This document shows positions 15,636-23,231 of a DNA stretch of 24,639 nucleotides, piece after piece. The notes beneath the pieces were generated by a model that had not been told where the DNA came from, made no database searches, and was given only the letters and a program-made list of their open reading frames with translations. The DNA is from DATAYF01 sp036272735 (GTDB lineage: Bacteria; Chloroflexota; Ktedonobacteria; Ktedonobacterales; Ktedonobacteraceae), in contig DATAYF010000732.1 of NCBI GenBank assembly GCA_036272735.1, positions 1-24,639 on the forward strand, given 5' to 3'. Positions within the stretch are counted from its first letter, which is position 1; each line of letters begins with the position of its first letter. A program made the position numbers and the translations under genes.

Positions 15636-15666
15636 AGATATTCAATCCGCGATAGCGAAAAAGCAT

Positions 15667-15693
15667 GATGCAAGAGGCGTCACCTCTTGCATC
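15667..15693 (-). terminator. Intercistronic terminator between cydB and cydD
   Basis: GATGCAAGAGG (15667-15677) pairs perfectly with CCTCTTGCATC (15683-15693), with a 5-nt loop. On the minus strand the stem is followed at once by ATGCTTTTTCGC. It lies 7 bp after the cydB stop and 31 bp before the cydD start, so it probably reduces read-through into cydDC. Confidence 0.75.
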
Positions 15694-15700
15694 CCTGATT

Positions 15701-16708
15701 TTAGTAATGTCCCAAATGGTGGCTACTCACGCGGCGGCGGAAGATCCAATAGTTCCACGCCTGATAAGCAATCACGAAGGGGATGATCGTCAGGGCTATC
15801 CAACTGATCACCGTCAGTGCATAGGGGTTGGACGCGGCATTGTAAATGTTCAGGCTCCATGCCGGGTTCAAACTCGAAATCATCACGTTCGGGAACAGAC
15901 CCAGGCAGATCGTCAACGTTGCCGTCAGGATTGTCAGCGCTGACATAGCAAACGCCCAACCACTACGGCGCTGTACCACAAACCAGCCAACCAGCAGAAG
16001 CGCGATGGCGGCCAGTAAAGAGACCAGGCCAACAGCCGTGTGGTGATACAATCCGGTAGAAACAGCAGTGCTCACCACAAACACACCGGCAAGAATCACC
16101 GTGGGCACCCACAGCCGACGTGCCATCGTCAATGCGCGCTCCAACAGCTTGCCATCGGTCTTGAGCGACAGGAACACCGCACCATGCAGCAAGAACATCG
16201 CGGTAAAGACCAGGCCGGTCAAGATCGCGTCAGGATTGAACAGGTGCCAGAGCGTCCCCACGTAGTTCATATGCGCATCGATGGGCAAGCCCTCAAACCA
16301 GTTCGCAATCGTCACGCCCCACAGGAAACCGGGCAGCGCACTACTGATACAAATCGCCCAATCCCAGGAGCTACGCCAGCGTTGGCTATCACGCTTGCTG
16401 CGAAACTCGAAGCCCGCGCCGCGTACAATCAACGCCGCCAGCAGCAAGAACAGCGGGATATAGAAGCCGCTAAGCAGGGTGGCATACCAGTTGGGGAAGG
16501 CGGCAAACATCGCGCCAGCCGCCGTGATCAACCAGACCTCGTTGCCATCCCAGAATGGGCCGATAGCATTCATAATCGTGCGGCGCTCGCTATCGTTCTT
16601 GCCCAAAAACGGTATCAGCATGCCAACGCCAAAGTCAAAGCCTTCCAGCAGGAAGAAGCCCGCAAACAAGACGGCAATCACTATAAACCAGAGTACATTG
16701 AGACTCAT
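15701..16708 (-). CDS. cydB: Cytochrome bd ubiquinol oxidase subunit II
   Basis: A 335-residue integral membrane protein with about eight or nine helices. The N-terminal FAGFFLLEGFDFGVGMLIPFLG, ending in the DFGVG motif, and the following NAIGPFWDGNEVWLITAAGA are diagnostic of CydB. It forms the heterodimeric quinol oxidase with CydA, reducing oxygen to water with high affinity without proton pumping. The start at 16708 follows a strong GGAGGAGG site, 17 bp after the cydA stop. The length agrees with the family. Confidence 0.95.
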   Translation of the reverse strand: MSLNVLWFIVIAVLFAGFFLLEGFDFGVGMLIPFLGKNDSERRTIMNAIGPFWDGNEVWLITAAGAMFAAFPNWYATLLSGFYIPLFLLLAALIVRGAGFEFRSKRDSQRWRSSWDWAICISSALPGFLWGVTIANWFEGLPIDAHMNYVGTLWHLFNPDAILTGLVFTAMFLLHGAVFLSLKTDGKLLERALTMARRLWVPTVILAGVFVVSTAVSTGLYHHTAVGLVSLLAAIALLLVGWFVVQRRSGWAFAMSALTILTATLTICLGLFPNVMISSLNPAWSLNIYNAASNPYALTVISWIALTIIPFVIAYQAWNYWIFRRRVSSHHLGHY

Positions 16709-16725
16709 CGCGTACCTCCTCCTTC

Positions 16726-18123
16726 CTAGTAGGCTTGTGCCAGAGAACCGTCCACTTCAGCCGGAACATCCTCAAGGCTATGCTCGTCATCATCAGGCTC
16801 GCCCAGGCCAAACTTCACCAGTAGGAAAGCATCCACCACGGCCAGGCCACCATACAACAGCACAAAGCCGATCAGCGTCGCCAACAGCATACCAACGGTT
16901 ACGCCGGGCGAAACCCCAGCAGCCGTCTTGAGCAGACCGAAGACCAGCCAGGGCTGTCGTCCCATCTCCGTCATCAACCAGCCAGCGGTGTTACCAACGT
17001 AGGGTAGAATCGTCGCGGCAACCAGCATCCACAGGAACCAGCGCATCTTCTCGAACGGCTTCTTCCACATCAGGAAGAGACCAACCGCAGCGAACAGCGC
17101 CAGCAGCGAACCTACACCAACCATCAAACGGAAGCTCCAATAAATCGTCACCACGGACGGAATATAGTTACCAGGGCCGTATTGATGCTGGTATTGAGCC
17201 TGCAACTGATTGATACCATCTACCTTACCAGTGAAGCTATCGTATGCCAGGAAGCTCAGTAGATCGGGCACCTCGACCGCGTAAATGTCCTTGTGCTGCT
17301 GCTCATTCGCAACCTTGAACAGCGAGAACGGGGCCGGGTCAGCAGAGTTCCATAGCGCCTCGGCAGCCGCCATCTTCATAGGTTGCTCGCGCACCAGGTA
17401 TTGACCCTGAATATGACCAGTACCAACGACCAGGATGCCGGAGATCAACGCCGCGATCATACCAATGCGGGCCGAGCGGCGGAAGAAATCGACATCGCCC
17501 TTACGCCTGAGCAGGTGATACGCGCTAAAGCCAACGACGAAGAAGGCACCCGTCACCAGTCCACCTACCGCCACATGCGGGAACTGCACCCACAGGCTAG
17601 GGTTGGTCAGTAGCGCCAGGAAGTTCGTCATCTCGGCGCGACCATTGTGGATAGCGTAGCCGGTCGGATCCTGCATGAACGCGTTGGCGACCATGATCCA
17701 GAAGGCCGAGAGGTACGAGGCCAGCACCACCAGCCAGATGGCTGCCAGGTGTAGTTTCTTATTCAATTGCTCCCAGCCAAAGACCCAGACGCCCAGGAAG
17801 GTCGATTCCATGAAGAAGGCCGCCAGGGTCTCAATCGCCAACGGCGCGCCAAAGACGGAACCGACGAAACGCGAATACGCCGACCAGTTCATGCCGAACT
17901 GAAATTCTTGTACGAGGCCAGTCACCACGCCCAGGGCGAAGTTGATCAAGAACAGCTTCCCCCAAAACTGGGCCATACGCTTGTAGACATCATTGCCCGT
18001 CTTCACATAAAGGCTTTCCATTACAGCAATCAGCACTGATAACCCCAACGTCAGCGGGACAAAAAAGAAATGATAGATGATCGTTGTCGCGAACTGTAAA
18101 CGAGACAACAGCAATGCATCCAT
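16726..18123 (-). CDS. cydA: Cytochrome bd ubiquinol oxidase subunit I (short Q-loop)
   Basis: A 465-residue membrane protein carrying the hemes of cytochrome bd. Visible ligands and key residues: His18 (E. coli His19), Glu98 and Glu106 (Glu99/Glu107), His183 (His186), QPMKMAAAEA with Lys250 and Glu255 of the quinol loop, and Met334 in YWSFRLMVG (Met393). GWLMTEMGRQPW is the family fingerprint. The loop between the quinol motif and Met334 is short, as in Bacillus-type enzymes. An acidic C-terminal tail (DDDEHSLEDVPAEVDGS) is extra. AAGGA lies nine bases before the ATG. The 51-nt structured repeat is 23 bp upstream of the start, inside the expected leader. First gene of cydABDC. Confidence 0.95.
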   Translation of the reverse strand: MDALLLSRLQFATTIIYHFFFVPLTLGLSVLIAVMESLYVKTGNDVYKRMAQFWGKLFLINFALGVVTGLVQEFQFGMNWSAYSRFVGSVFGAPLAIETLAAFFMESTFLGVWVFGWEQLNKKLHLAAIWLVVLASYLSAFWIMVANAFMQDPTGYAIHNGRAEMTNFLALLTNPSLWVQFPHVAVGGLVTGAFFVVGFSAYHLLRRKGDVDFFRRSARIGMIAALISGILVVGTGHIQGQYLVREQPMKMAAAEALWNSADPAPFSLFKVANEQQHKDIYAVEVPDLLSFLAYDSFTGKVDGINQLQAQYQHQYGPGNYIPSVVTIYWSFRLMVGVGSLLALFAAVGLFLMWKKPFEKMRWFLWMLVAATILPYVGNTAGWLMTEMGRQPWLVFGLLKTAAGVSPGVTVGMLLATLIGFVLLYGGLAVVDAFLLVKFGLGEPDDDEHSLEDVPAEVDGSLAQAY

Positions 18124-18146
18124 GAAAAAATGTCCTTACTACCTAT

Positions 18147-18197
18147 CCGAAAACCTGAGCGCGCAGCGCTAGCCACGACAGTGGCGTTGGTTTTCGG
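18147..18197. repeat. 51-nt structured repeat, copy 2 (upstream of cydA)
   Basis: The outer stem CCGAAAACC (18147-18155) pairs perfectly with GGTTTTCGG (18189-18197). The inner hairpins AGCGC-GCA-GCGCT (18158-18170) and GCCAC-GACA-GTGGC (18172-18185) are identical to copy 1 at 11310-11360. One stem pair is C-G in copy 1 and A-T here, a compensated change. It lies 23 bp before the cydA start codon in the same orientation to its gene as copy 1. Confidence 0.88.
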
Positions 18198-18580
18198 AAT
18201 AAGGATTTAGAGAGAGACGCCATGCGACAGAACCAGTGCTGCCGCAGACGGGTAATTTTGCTTCGATTTGTTCTACCAAAAATATAGCATTATGCGGGGA
18301 TAGGGGCATCGTGATAATACTTGATCTATGCGGTGCGAAAGACCTGAATTTGCTTGCGATAATTTCCTAGGTTATAAGGCGAGGCACCTGAGGGTCATCA
18401 GGTGAATACCTGAAGTATGCCGCCAGCTATCATTTTCTCTGTGTTTTATTATCTATAACAACACGGATAACTCTCCAAATATTGCGCCATCAAGCGCTGT
18501 GATTTCTTTGTGATGTTTCCTCAGAAAGCCATGCTACAAGGGTTGCCATGCCCCTTTGATATTACTTTCTCTCCCTCTAC
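18198..18580. other. AT-rich intergenic region between cydA and the TetR gene
   Basis: No gene was found here on either strand. It holds a cluster of ACCTGA half-sites: 18342-18347, 18386-18391 and 18408-18413, plus TCAGGT at 18398-18403. These form two overlapping inverted repeats, CACCTGA-N6-TCAGGTG and TCAGGT-GAAT-ACCTGA. They could be operator sites or alternative RNA stems in a cydA leader. I see no convincing -35/-10 pair for cydA, and no FNR-type or ArcA-type box. Confidence 0.4.
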
Positions 18581-18646
18581 TTGACAAACTTATGACCATA
18601 TCGTAACATTATGACTAGAGAGTCAAGACAAAAACTAGTCGGTCAA
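18581..18646 (+). promoter_or_regulatory. Promoter and candidate operators of the TetR-family gene
   Basis: TTGACA (18581-18586), a 17-bp spacer and TAACAT (18604-18609) form a clear promoter. Overlapping and following the expected start site are TGACT-AGAG-AGTCA (18612-18625) and ACTAGTCGGTCAA (18634-18646); GACTAG and CTAGTC form an inverted pair. The GACTAGTCGGTC style of box is common among TetR-family operators, so autorepression is likely. Confidence 0.6.
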
Positions 18647-18710
18647 ATAATGCATTCAGGTTAAAGCCAGAATTATCGACTATTACATGTTCAAACAACG
18701 AGGTTTAGTC

Positions 18711-19349
18711 ATGCAGACACAAGCCAATACATCCTTAAAAGAGAAACAACGCCAGGAGCGGGAGAAACTCATTCTTCAGGCGGCCGAAGAGGTTTTTCTA
18801 GAAAAGGGCTATTATGAAGCTTCTATGGAAGAAATCGCGACCCGTGTTGGCATCGCAAAGGGCACAGTGTATCTCCACTTTCCAGGCAAAGAAGAACTCG
18901 TAGCAGCCATTCTCAGCCGAAACCTGGAAAGCTTTATTCAGGGCATTGATGCTGTACTTGCGCCCCAACCAACAGCCAAAGCGAAGCTTGAAGCACTTTT
19001 AGAGTATATGTACTCAGGTCTGTTTAACACACAGACACAACTCATCTCCTCGATTTATAATGGTGTCGATATCAAGCGCTTATTCGCGGAGAAAAGTGGT
19101 TGTATGCGTGAGCATTGGCAAAGTCTCACGCACCATGTCTCACAACTGCTCGACGAAGGTAAAGCGGCGGGTGAATTCGATAACAGTATCCCCACAAGCG
19201 CGATGGTCGTCGCCTTCTTACGCCTGTTCTCGCCACGTAACTACGAGCCACTCTTAATGCAAAATATGTTACCAAGAAAAGAGCTGATCCAGTGGCTTGA
19301 TAAGCTCTACTTCAAAGGCATCGCAGCGTCGCCTTCGCCACAGGCATAA
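18711..19349 (+). CDS. TetR/AcrR-family transcriptional regulator
   Basis: A 212-residue regulator with an N-terminal helix-turn-helix (about 15-65): KLILQAAEEVFLEKGYYEAS, then MEEIATRVGIAKGTVYLHFP with GKEEL following, the usual TetR signature. The remaining part is a ligand-binding helical domain, which is not conserved enough to name a ligand. The start at 18711 is chosen since GAGG lies eight bases upstream; the in-frame ATG at 18687 has no site. It is transcribed away from cydA across a 587-bp gap, so it could control cydABDC, itself, or distant genes. Candidate boxes overlap its own promoter. A long palindromic terminator follows directly. Confidence 0.88.
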   Translation: MQTQANTSLKEKQRQEREKLILQAAEEVFLEKGYYEASMEEIATRVGIAKGTVYLHFPGKEELVAAILSRNLESFIQGIDAVLAPQPTAKAKLEALLEYMYSGLFNTQTQLISSIYNGVDIKRLFAEKSGCMREHWQSLTHHVSQLLDEGKAAGEFDNSIPTSAMVVAFLRLFSPRNYEPLLMQNMLPRKELIQWLDKLYFKGIAASPSPQA

Positions 19350-19357
19350 ATTTTCAA

Positions 19358-19414
19358 ACAAACCAAAGGGGGCTGGATGCGCTCAGTGAGCGCATCCAGC
19401 CCCCTTTGGTTTGT
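19358..19414. terminator. Bidirectional hairpin with 28-bp perfect arms and a 1-nt centre
   Basis: Bases 19358-19385 are the exact reverse complement of 19387-19414, with only G19386 between them. It lies between the convergent TetR gene (ending 19349) and L,D-transpeptidase gene (ending 19431). The outer arms are A- or T-rich (ACAAACCAAA / TTTGGTTTGT) and the inner part GC-rich, so it can act as an intrinsic terminator in both directions. Confidence 0.8.
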
Positions 19415-19430
19415 CACAACCAGATTGTTA

Positions 19431-20567
19431 TTAATAAATGATCACGTGCGTATAGACTGAAACAAAGCCATACAACCATTGTGAATTGGCCGTGGACATA
19501 TTTATGCAACCATGCGAACCCTGTCCGGCAAACGGATCTCCATCCGGGTCCTGGTGAGGAAAGTTCGTGCCAGGGCCAAATTGTGTACGCCAGTCGGCCG
19601 TATGGAAAAAGTAGCCATTGCTATGATACTGCATGGCATAAGCAATAGGCGTCGGCGGATACCACTCGGGCGAATTTTTGGGAGCATTCGACTTAAAGAC
19701 CGTAGGATGCTGCTTCCCCTCGATCCACCAGGTACCCGGAGGCGTTGGCAGATTCGGCTGGCCGGTCGTTACCTGGAAAGAATTGACCAGTTTGCCGTTC
19801 ACATACGCGCGCAACGCTTGCTCGTTCAGTGAAACCACTATCACCGGTCCACTCATAAACCCATTGTGTTTTAGCAACGTCATGTCCGCCTGGTGCGGTT
19901 GGCTGTACGGCGTACTATCGCTACTATCAGTCTTCATCGCCTGGAAATCGGTCAGCCACATATGCAAATTTTCAATCGTCTGCTGATAATCAGCGACGGT
20001 CTTATCGGCCGCGAGATCTCCTTGAAGCCAGAGTGGTCCACCAATGCCATTGACGTTGTCATACTCGTAGGCCAGGCCGTAGGTCTTCCCATTGTAATCG
20101 TCGTGGTATTGGTGCTGTTGACCCCAGGCAGCCGCCTCTTGCTGCAATGTTTGCTGCAGATTCTGGGTTTCCTGCTTGACGGCGGGCAACTGGATAGCAT
20201 TGGCATGGGTATTAAGCGTCTGTAACGCGTGATTATAGGTATCCGTGGTTGTCGCATTCTTCAGCGCTTGCTGGTCGCTTGTATATTGTCTTTGATACGT
20301 CCCAGCATTCCCTTTATACTGCTTCATCAGATCGATCCACTGCTGAAACACCTGCAACTGCGTTTGGCCTTGATTCTGCATAGCCACACTTACCGTAGGT
20401 GTGGGAAAAGGTGTGGGGGATGGTGTCACGGTTTTGGCAGCCGTGCTGGTGCCACCGGAGGAGCAGGCACTCACAAACAACATGACAAGCAGCAAGGCGC
20501 TAAATAATGGCACCGACAACCGCGATGCGGCAAATGATCTTTGCAACCCTTTACTTCTTTTTATCAT
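19431..20567 (-). CDS. L,D-transpeptidase (YkuD domain) lipoprotein
   Basis: A 378-residue exported protein. A signal sequence with a lipobox (VSAC, Cys35) predicts lipid anchoring outside the membrane. A Thr/Pro-rich spacer (about 45-60) and a Gln-rich, probably helical domain (about 62-230) precede a C-terminal YkuD domain that starts near GPVIVVSLNEQALRAYVNG. The catalytic motif SHGCINMS holds Cys354 with His352; an upstream GYFFHT supplies the second conserved His. YkuD enzymes make 3-3 peptidoglycan cross-links or attach proteins to the wall; here the wall chemistry of the host is unknown. GAGGT lies six bases before the ATG. It is a single-gene unit, ended by the 57-bp palindrome shared with the TetR gene. 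Confidence 0.9.
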   Translation of the reverse strand: MIKRSKGLQRSFAASRLSVPLFSALLLVMLFVSACSSGGTSTAAKTVTPSPTPFPTPTVSVAMQNQGQTQLQVFQQWIDLMKQYKGNAGTYQRQYTSDQQALKNATTTDTYNHALQTLNTHANAIQLPAVKQETQNLQQTLQQEAAAWGQQHQYHDDYNGKTYGLAYEYDNVNGIGGPLWLQGDLAADKTVADYQQTIENLHMWLTDFQAMKTDSSDSTPYSQPHQADMTLLKHNGFMSGPVIVVSLNEQALRAYVNGKLVNSFQVTTGQPNLPTPPGTWWIEGKQHPTVFKSNAPKNSPEWYPPTPIAYAMQYHSNGYFFHTADWRTQFGPGTNFPHQDPDGDPFAGQGSHGCINMSTANSQWLYGFVSVYTHVIIY

Positions 20568-20617
20568 ATGACGACCTCAATTACATCAAAACATAGGAAT
20601 TTCTATATATTAAAATG

Positions 20618-20646
20618 AGTAGATAAAAAAATATGTTCCCTGTCGA
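20618..20646 (-). promoter_or_regulatory. Candidate promoter of the L,D-transpeptidase gene
   Basis: On the minus strand TCGACA (20646-20641), a 17-bp spacer and TCTACT (20623-20618) match five and four of six consensus bases. This would give a leader of about 45 bases before the start at 20567. The region around it is AT-rich, as expected for a promoter. Confidence 0.4.
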
Positions 20647-20816
20647 GAAACCTGGTGAAAAAGGACGAGTACATAGGCCTACATGCTATGTCTCCCATGG
20701 TCTTCACCTCATAAAAACACACTAATGCATCAATCTATTTTATAAACATCATTGTAGGTGTCTTCTTAAAGAACGCATTCGTCATTATAATGGTAACAGT
20801 CGAGTTGCGCAAGCGC

Positions 20817-20832
20817 TGTGAACTAGCTCACA
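20817..20832. promoter_or_regulatory. Perfect CRP-type box TGTGA-N6-TCACA
   Basis: TGTGA (20817-20821), six bases, and TCACA (20828-20832) match the classical CRP half-site spacing exactly. It lies three bases past the stop codon of the receiver-kinase gene and about 170 bp upstream of the candidate L,D-transpeptidase promoter, an unusual distance for activation. It could also fold as a weak hairpin at the operon end. Confidence 0.35.
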
Positions 20833-20835
20833 CCC

Positions 20836-22029
20836 TTACATCACTTGCGATTGCTCTTCGGGCTGGGGCACCGCAACCGCCAGTGGTAACGCGACCGAGA
20901 AGAGGCTTCCCTCCTGGGGCGTGCTTTCGACCTCGATACGTCCCCCGTGCCGCTCGACGATCTTGCGGGCGATGTACAAACCTAACCCAAGCCCAACGCT
21001 AGAGCCAGTCTGCACCTCGACAGTCGGCACACGGAAGAAACGATTAAAAAGATGGGGCAATTGATCCGAGGGAATGCCAACACCTTGATCGCGCACCGAG
21101 ATGATCCCTTCGTGCTCGGTCTGCTGCAATGTGAGCGTGATTGGCGCATCTTTTGGCGAATACTTGCGTGCATTCGAGAGCAGGTTGATAACCACCTGGC
21201 TGATCCGATTGACGTCCACCACTACCTCGACCGGCGTTGTCGGTAAGTCGAGTGCCAGCGAAAAGTTCGCCCCCATCACGTACTCGTCGTGAATATGATG
21301 GCACAACGCCACCAGGTCGCATGGTGACTTGTGCAGCGCAAACATACCGGTCTCCATCAGCGAGGTGCCGAGCAGATCGTTGACCAACACCTCCATGCGG
21401 CGAATCGAGCGCTCCATATTAAGAAAATTCGACTGCAAAGGCGAGTTCGCACGTTCATGCTGACGACGCATCAGTTGCGTCATGGCCTTCAGGCTGGAAA
21501 GTGGCGTCTTTAGCTCGTGGGACGCCATGCTTAAAAACTCATCTTTGGCGGCATTCGCCTCCACCAGTTCATGAGTTCGCTGCTGCACCAGGTCCTCAAG
21601 CGATTTGGCATGCAGCTCTAGCGCGTGTTGCTGCTCTTGAATCTGGCGGCGCATCTGGCGCGTCTGGATCGCACGACGCAGGGCTGCCACAAAATAATCT
21701 CGATCAATCGGCTTCTGAATAAAGTCGTACGCGCCACCACGCAGTGCTTGCACCGCCAGATCATGCTCACCGTGCCCGGTCACTAGTAGCGTGGGAGTTT
21801 CGGGACAAAGTTGCTGAATGTTCGCAAGCAACGCCAGCCCATCCATACCTGGCATCTTGATATCGCTGACAATGGCATCGTAATCATGCTCTGACATACG
21901 CTGCAACGCTTTGGAAGCCGAATCGACGGTCTCCACACGGACATCTCGCAGGCGCAGAGACAACGCGTGAGGCAACGCCTGCAACAACGCTGGATCATCA
22001 TCAACAATTAAAACATATGGTATACTCAT
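20836..22029 (-). CDS. Hybrid response regulator-histidine kinase
   Basis: A 397-residue cytoplasmic protein with an N-terminal receiver domain (1-120; acid pocket DDD 10-12, phosphoacceptor Asp56, Thr84, Lys106), a coiled-coil linker (125-162), a HisKA domain with His171 in SMASHELKTPLSSLK, and an ATPase domain (N-box INLLSNARKY with Asn282/Asn286, DQGVGI at 314-319, GLGLGL at 346-351). All catalytic residues are present. The receiver-first order suggests that its kinase activity is gated by phosphotransfer from another kinase, most simply the one encoded just upstream. It is the last gene of the three-gene operon, starting 14 bp after the previous stop. AAGGG is about ten bases before the ATG. 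There is no output domain, so the final target is unknown. Confidence 0.9.
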   Translation of the reverse strand: MSIPYVLIVDDDPALLQALPHALSLRLRDVRVETVDSASKALQRMSEHDYDAIVSDIKMPGMDGLALLANIQQLCPETPTLLVTGHGEHDLAVQALRGGAYDFIQKPIDRDYFVAALRRAIQTRQMRRQIQEQQHALELHAKSLEDLVQQRTHELVEANAAKDEFLSMASHELKTPLSSLKAMTQLMRRQHERANSPLQSNFLNMERSIRRMEVLVNDLLGTSLMETGMFALHKSPCDLVALCHHIHDEYVMGANFSLALDLPTTPVEVVVDVNRISQVVINLLSNARKYSPKDAPITLTLQQTEHEGIISVRDQGVGIPSDQLPHLFNRFFRVPTVEVQTGSSVGLGLGLYIARKIVERHGGRIEVESTPQEGSLFSVALPLAVAVPQPEEQSQVM

Positions 22030-22043
22030 GCAAAATATGCCCT

Positions 22044-23207
22044 TTACTCTGGATGTTCTAGCGGCAACTGGATCACAAAGCTCGCTCCCTCACCGGGAAA
22101 ATTCTCGACATGAATGTCACCCTGATGTTCTTTGATGATGCCATACGTAATCGACAGGCCAAGTCCCGTTCCTGAACCCACATCTTTCGTGGTGAAAAAT
22201 GGATCGAAGATCCGCTGCTCCAAACCAGCAGGTATGCCCTGACCAGTATCGCTAAACCGCATTTCAACCGCGTCAGCCAGCAGCGTACACTCGATACCGA
22301 TATGCTTGCGTTGTACGTCTGCCAACGCGTCGCGAGCATTAGTCAAAAGATTAATGAAGACCTGCTCGAGCTGAATAGCATTGCCCACCACCATCACTTC
22401 CTCACCAGGAAAATCAAGCGTCAGTTCAATCTGACGTAAACGCAACTGCTCGTGCATAAGCGAAATCGCTCGCTGCACAATTTGCAACAACTCAACCGGC
22501 TCATGACTCACGGAAGCGGCTCGTCCAAACATGCGCAAATGGGAAATAATCTCGGTTGCTTTGCGCACCTGCTGCATGGCGCTACGCAGTTCTTGCAGAA
22601 TAATCTCAGGCTCCGCGTCCGTCATCCCCAGCTCAATCAAATCAATGGCATTGCCCACAAACAAGCCAATGTTGTTCAATGGATTATTCAATTCATGCGC
22701 AACACCGGTGGTTAGTTCACCCAACGTCGCCAGCTTACCCGCCTGCACCAACTGCTCCTGCTTCTCACGCAACTCCAGCTCGCGCCGTTGCACCTCTTCC
22801 GTGGTCTCTTTTAAGTCGCTCATAATGTGGATCATGGCTTTGCGGCTATTTTCCAGGCGCTGGTTCGATTGGTGCGAGTCTTGCAGAATGTGCAACAAAG
22901 CGCGACGCGAATTATCCAGGCGCTCAGTCTGCTTGGAGACACGACTGCGATCATTTTCATAGTCGGCCAGAATATGAATCATGGCTTTGCGCTGATCATT
23001 CAGCTTGCGATTGACTTGATTGAGATCACTCAAGATATGAATGAGGGCACGACGACGCTCCTCACCCTTGCGCACACTCTGTTCCAGCACGCATTGCCGT
23101 TGTAACAGCTCTGCGTACGTCTGTTTAAGCTGCTCCAAATCCACTTCGTCGGACTGCGAAACTTCTGCATATCGTGATTCTATGAGGTCCATTTGCGCTA
23201 TGTCCAT
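22044..23207 (-). CDS. Histidine kinase with repeated coiled-coil HIL motifs
   Basis: A 387-residue soluble kinase. Residues about 25-155 form a long coiled coil carrying four copies of R-[RK]-A-[LM]-[IL]-H-I-[LM], with the His at 57, 78, 106 and 127; the spacings of 21, 28 and 21 residues are whole heptads. The kinase core follows: LATLGELTTGVAHELNNPL with the phosphoacceptor His171, N-box INLLTNARDAL (Asn286, Asn290), DTGQGIP (320-326), the FFTTKDVGSGTGLGL lid, and the VQLPL-like end. There are no membrane segments or sensory domain, so input probably comes from the PAS protein encoded 24 bp upstream. AGGGGGA lies five bases before the ATG. The kinase core is of the HPK4-like NtrB/ZraS style. 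Confidence 0.9.
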   Translation of the reverse strand: MDIAQMDLIESRYAEVSQSDEVDLEQLKQTYAELLQRQCVLEQSVRKGEERRRALIHILSDLNQVNRKLNDQRKAMIHILADYENDRSRVSKQTERLDNSRRALLHILQDSHQSNQRLENSRKAMIHIMSDLKETTEEVQRRELELREKQEQLVQAGKLATLGELTTGVAHELNNPLNNIGLFVGNAIDLIELGMTDAEPEIILQELRSAMQQVRKATEIISHLRMFGRAASVSHEPVELLQIVQRAISLMHEQLRLRQIELTLDFPGEEVMVVGNAIQLEQVFINLLTNARDALADVQRKHIGIECTLLADAVEMRFSDTGQGIPAGLEQRIFDPFFTTKDVGSGTGLGLSITYGIIKEHQGDIHVENFPGEGASFVIQLPLEHPE

Positions 23208-23231
23208 CGGGATCCCCCTGGCTATCTTGCG

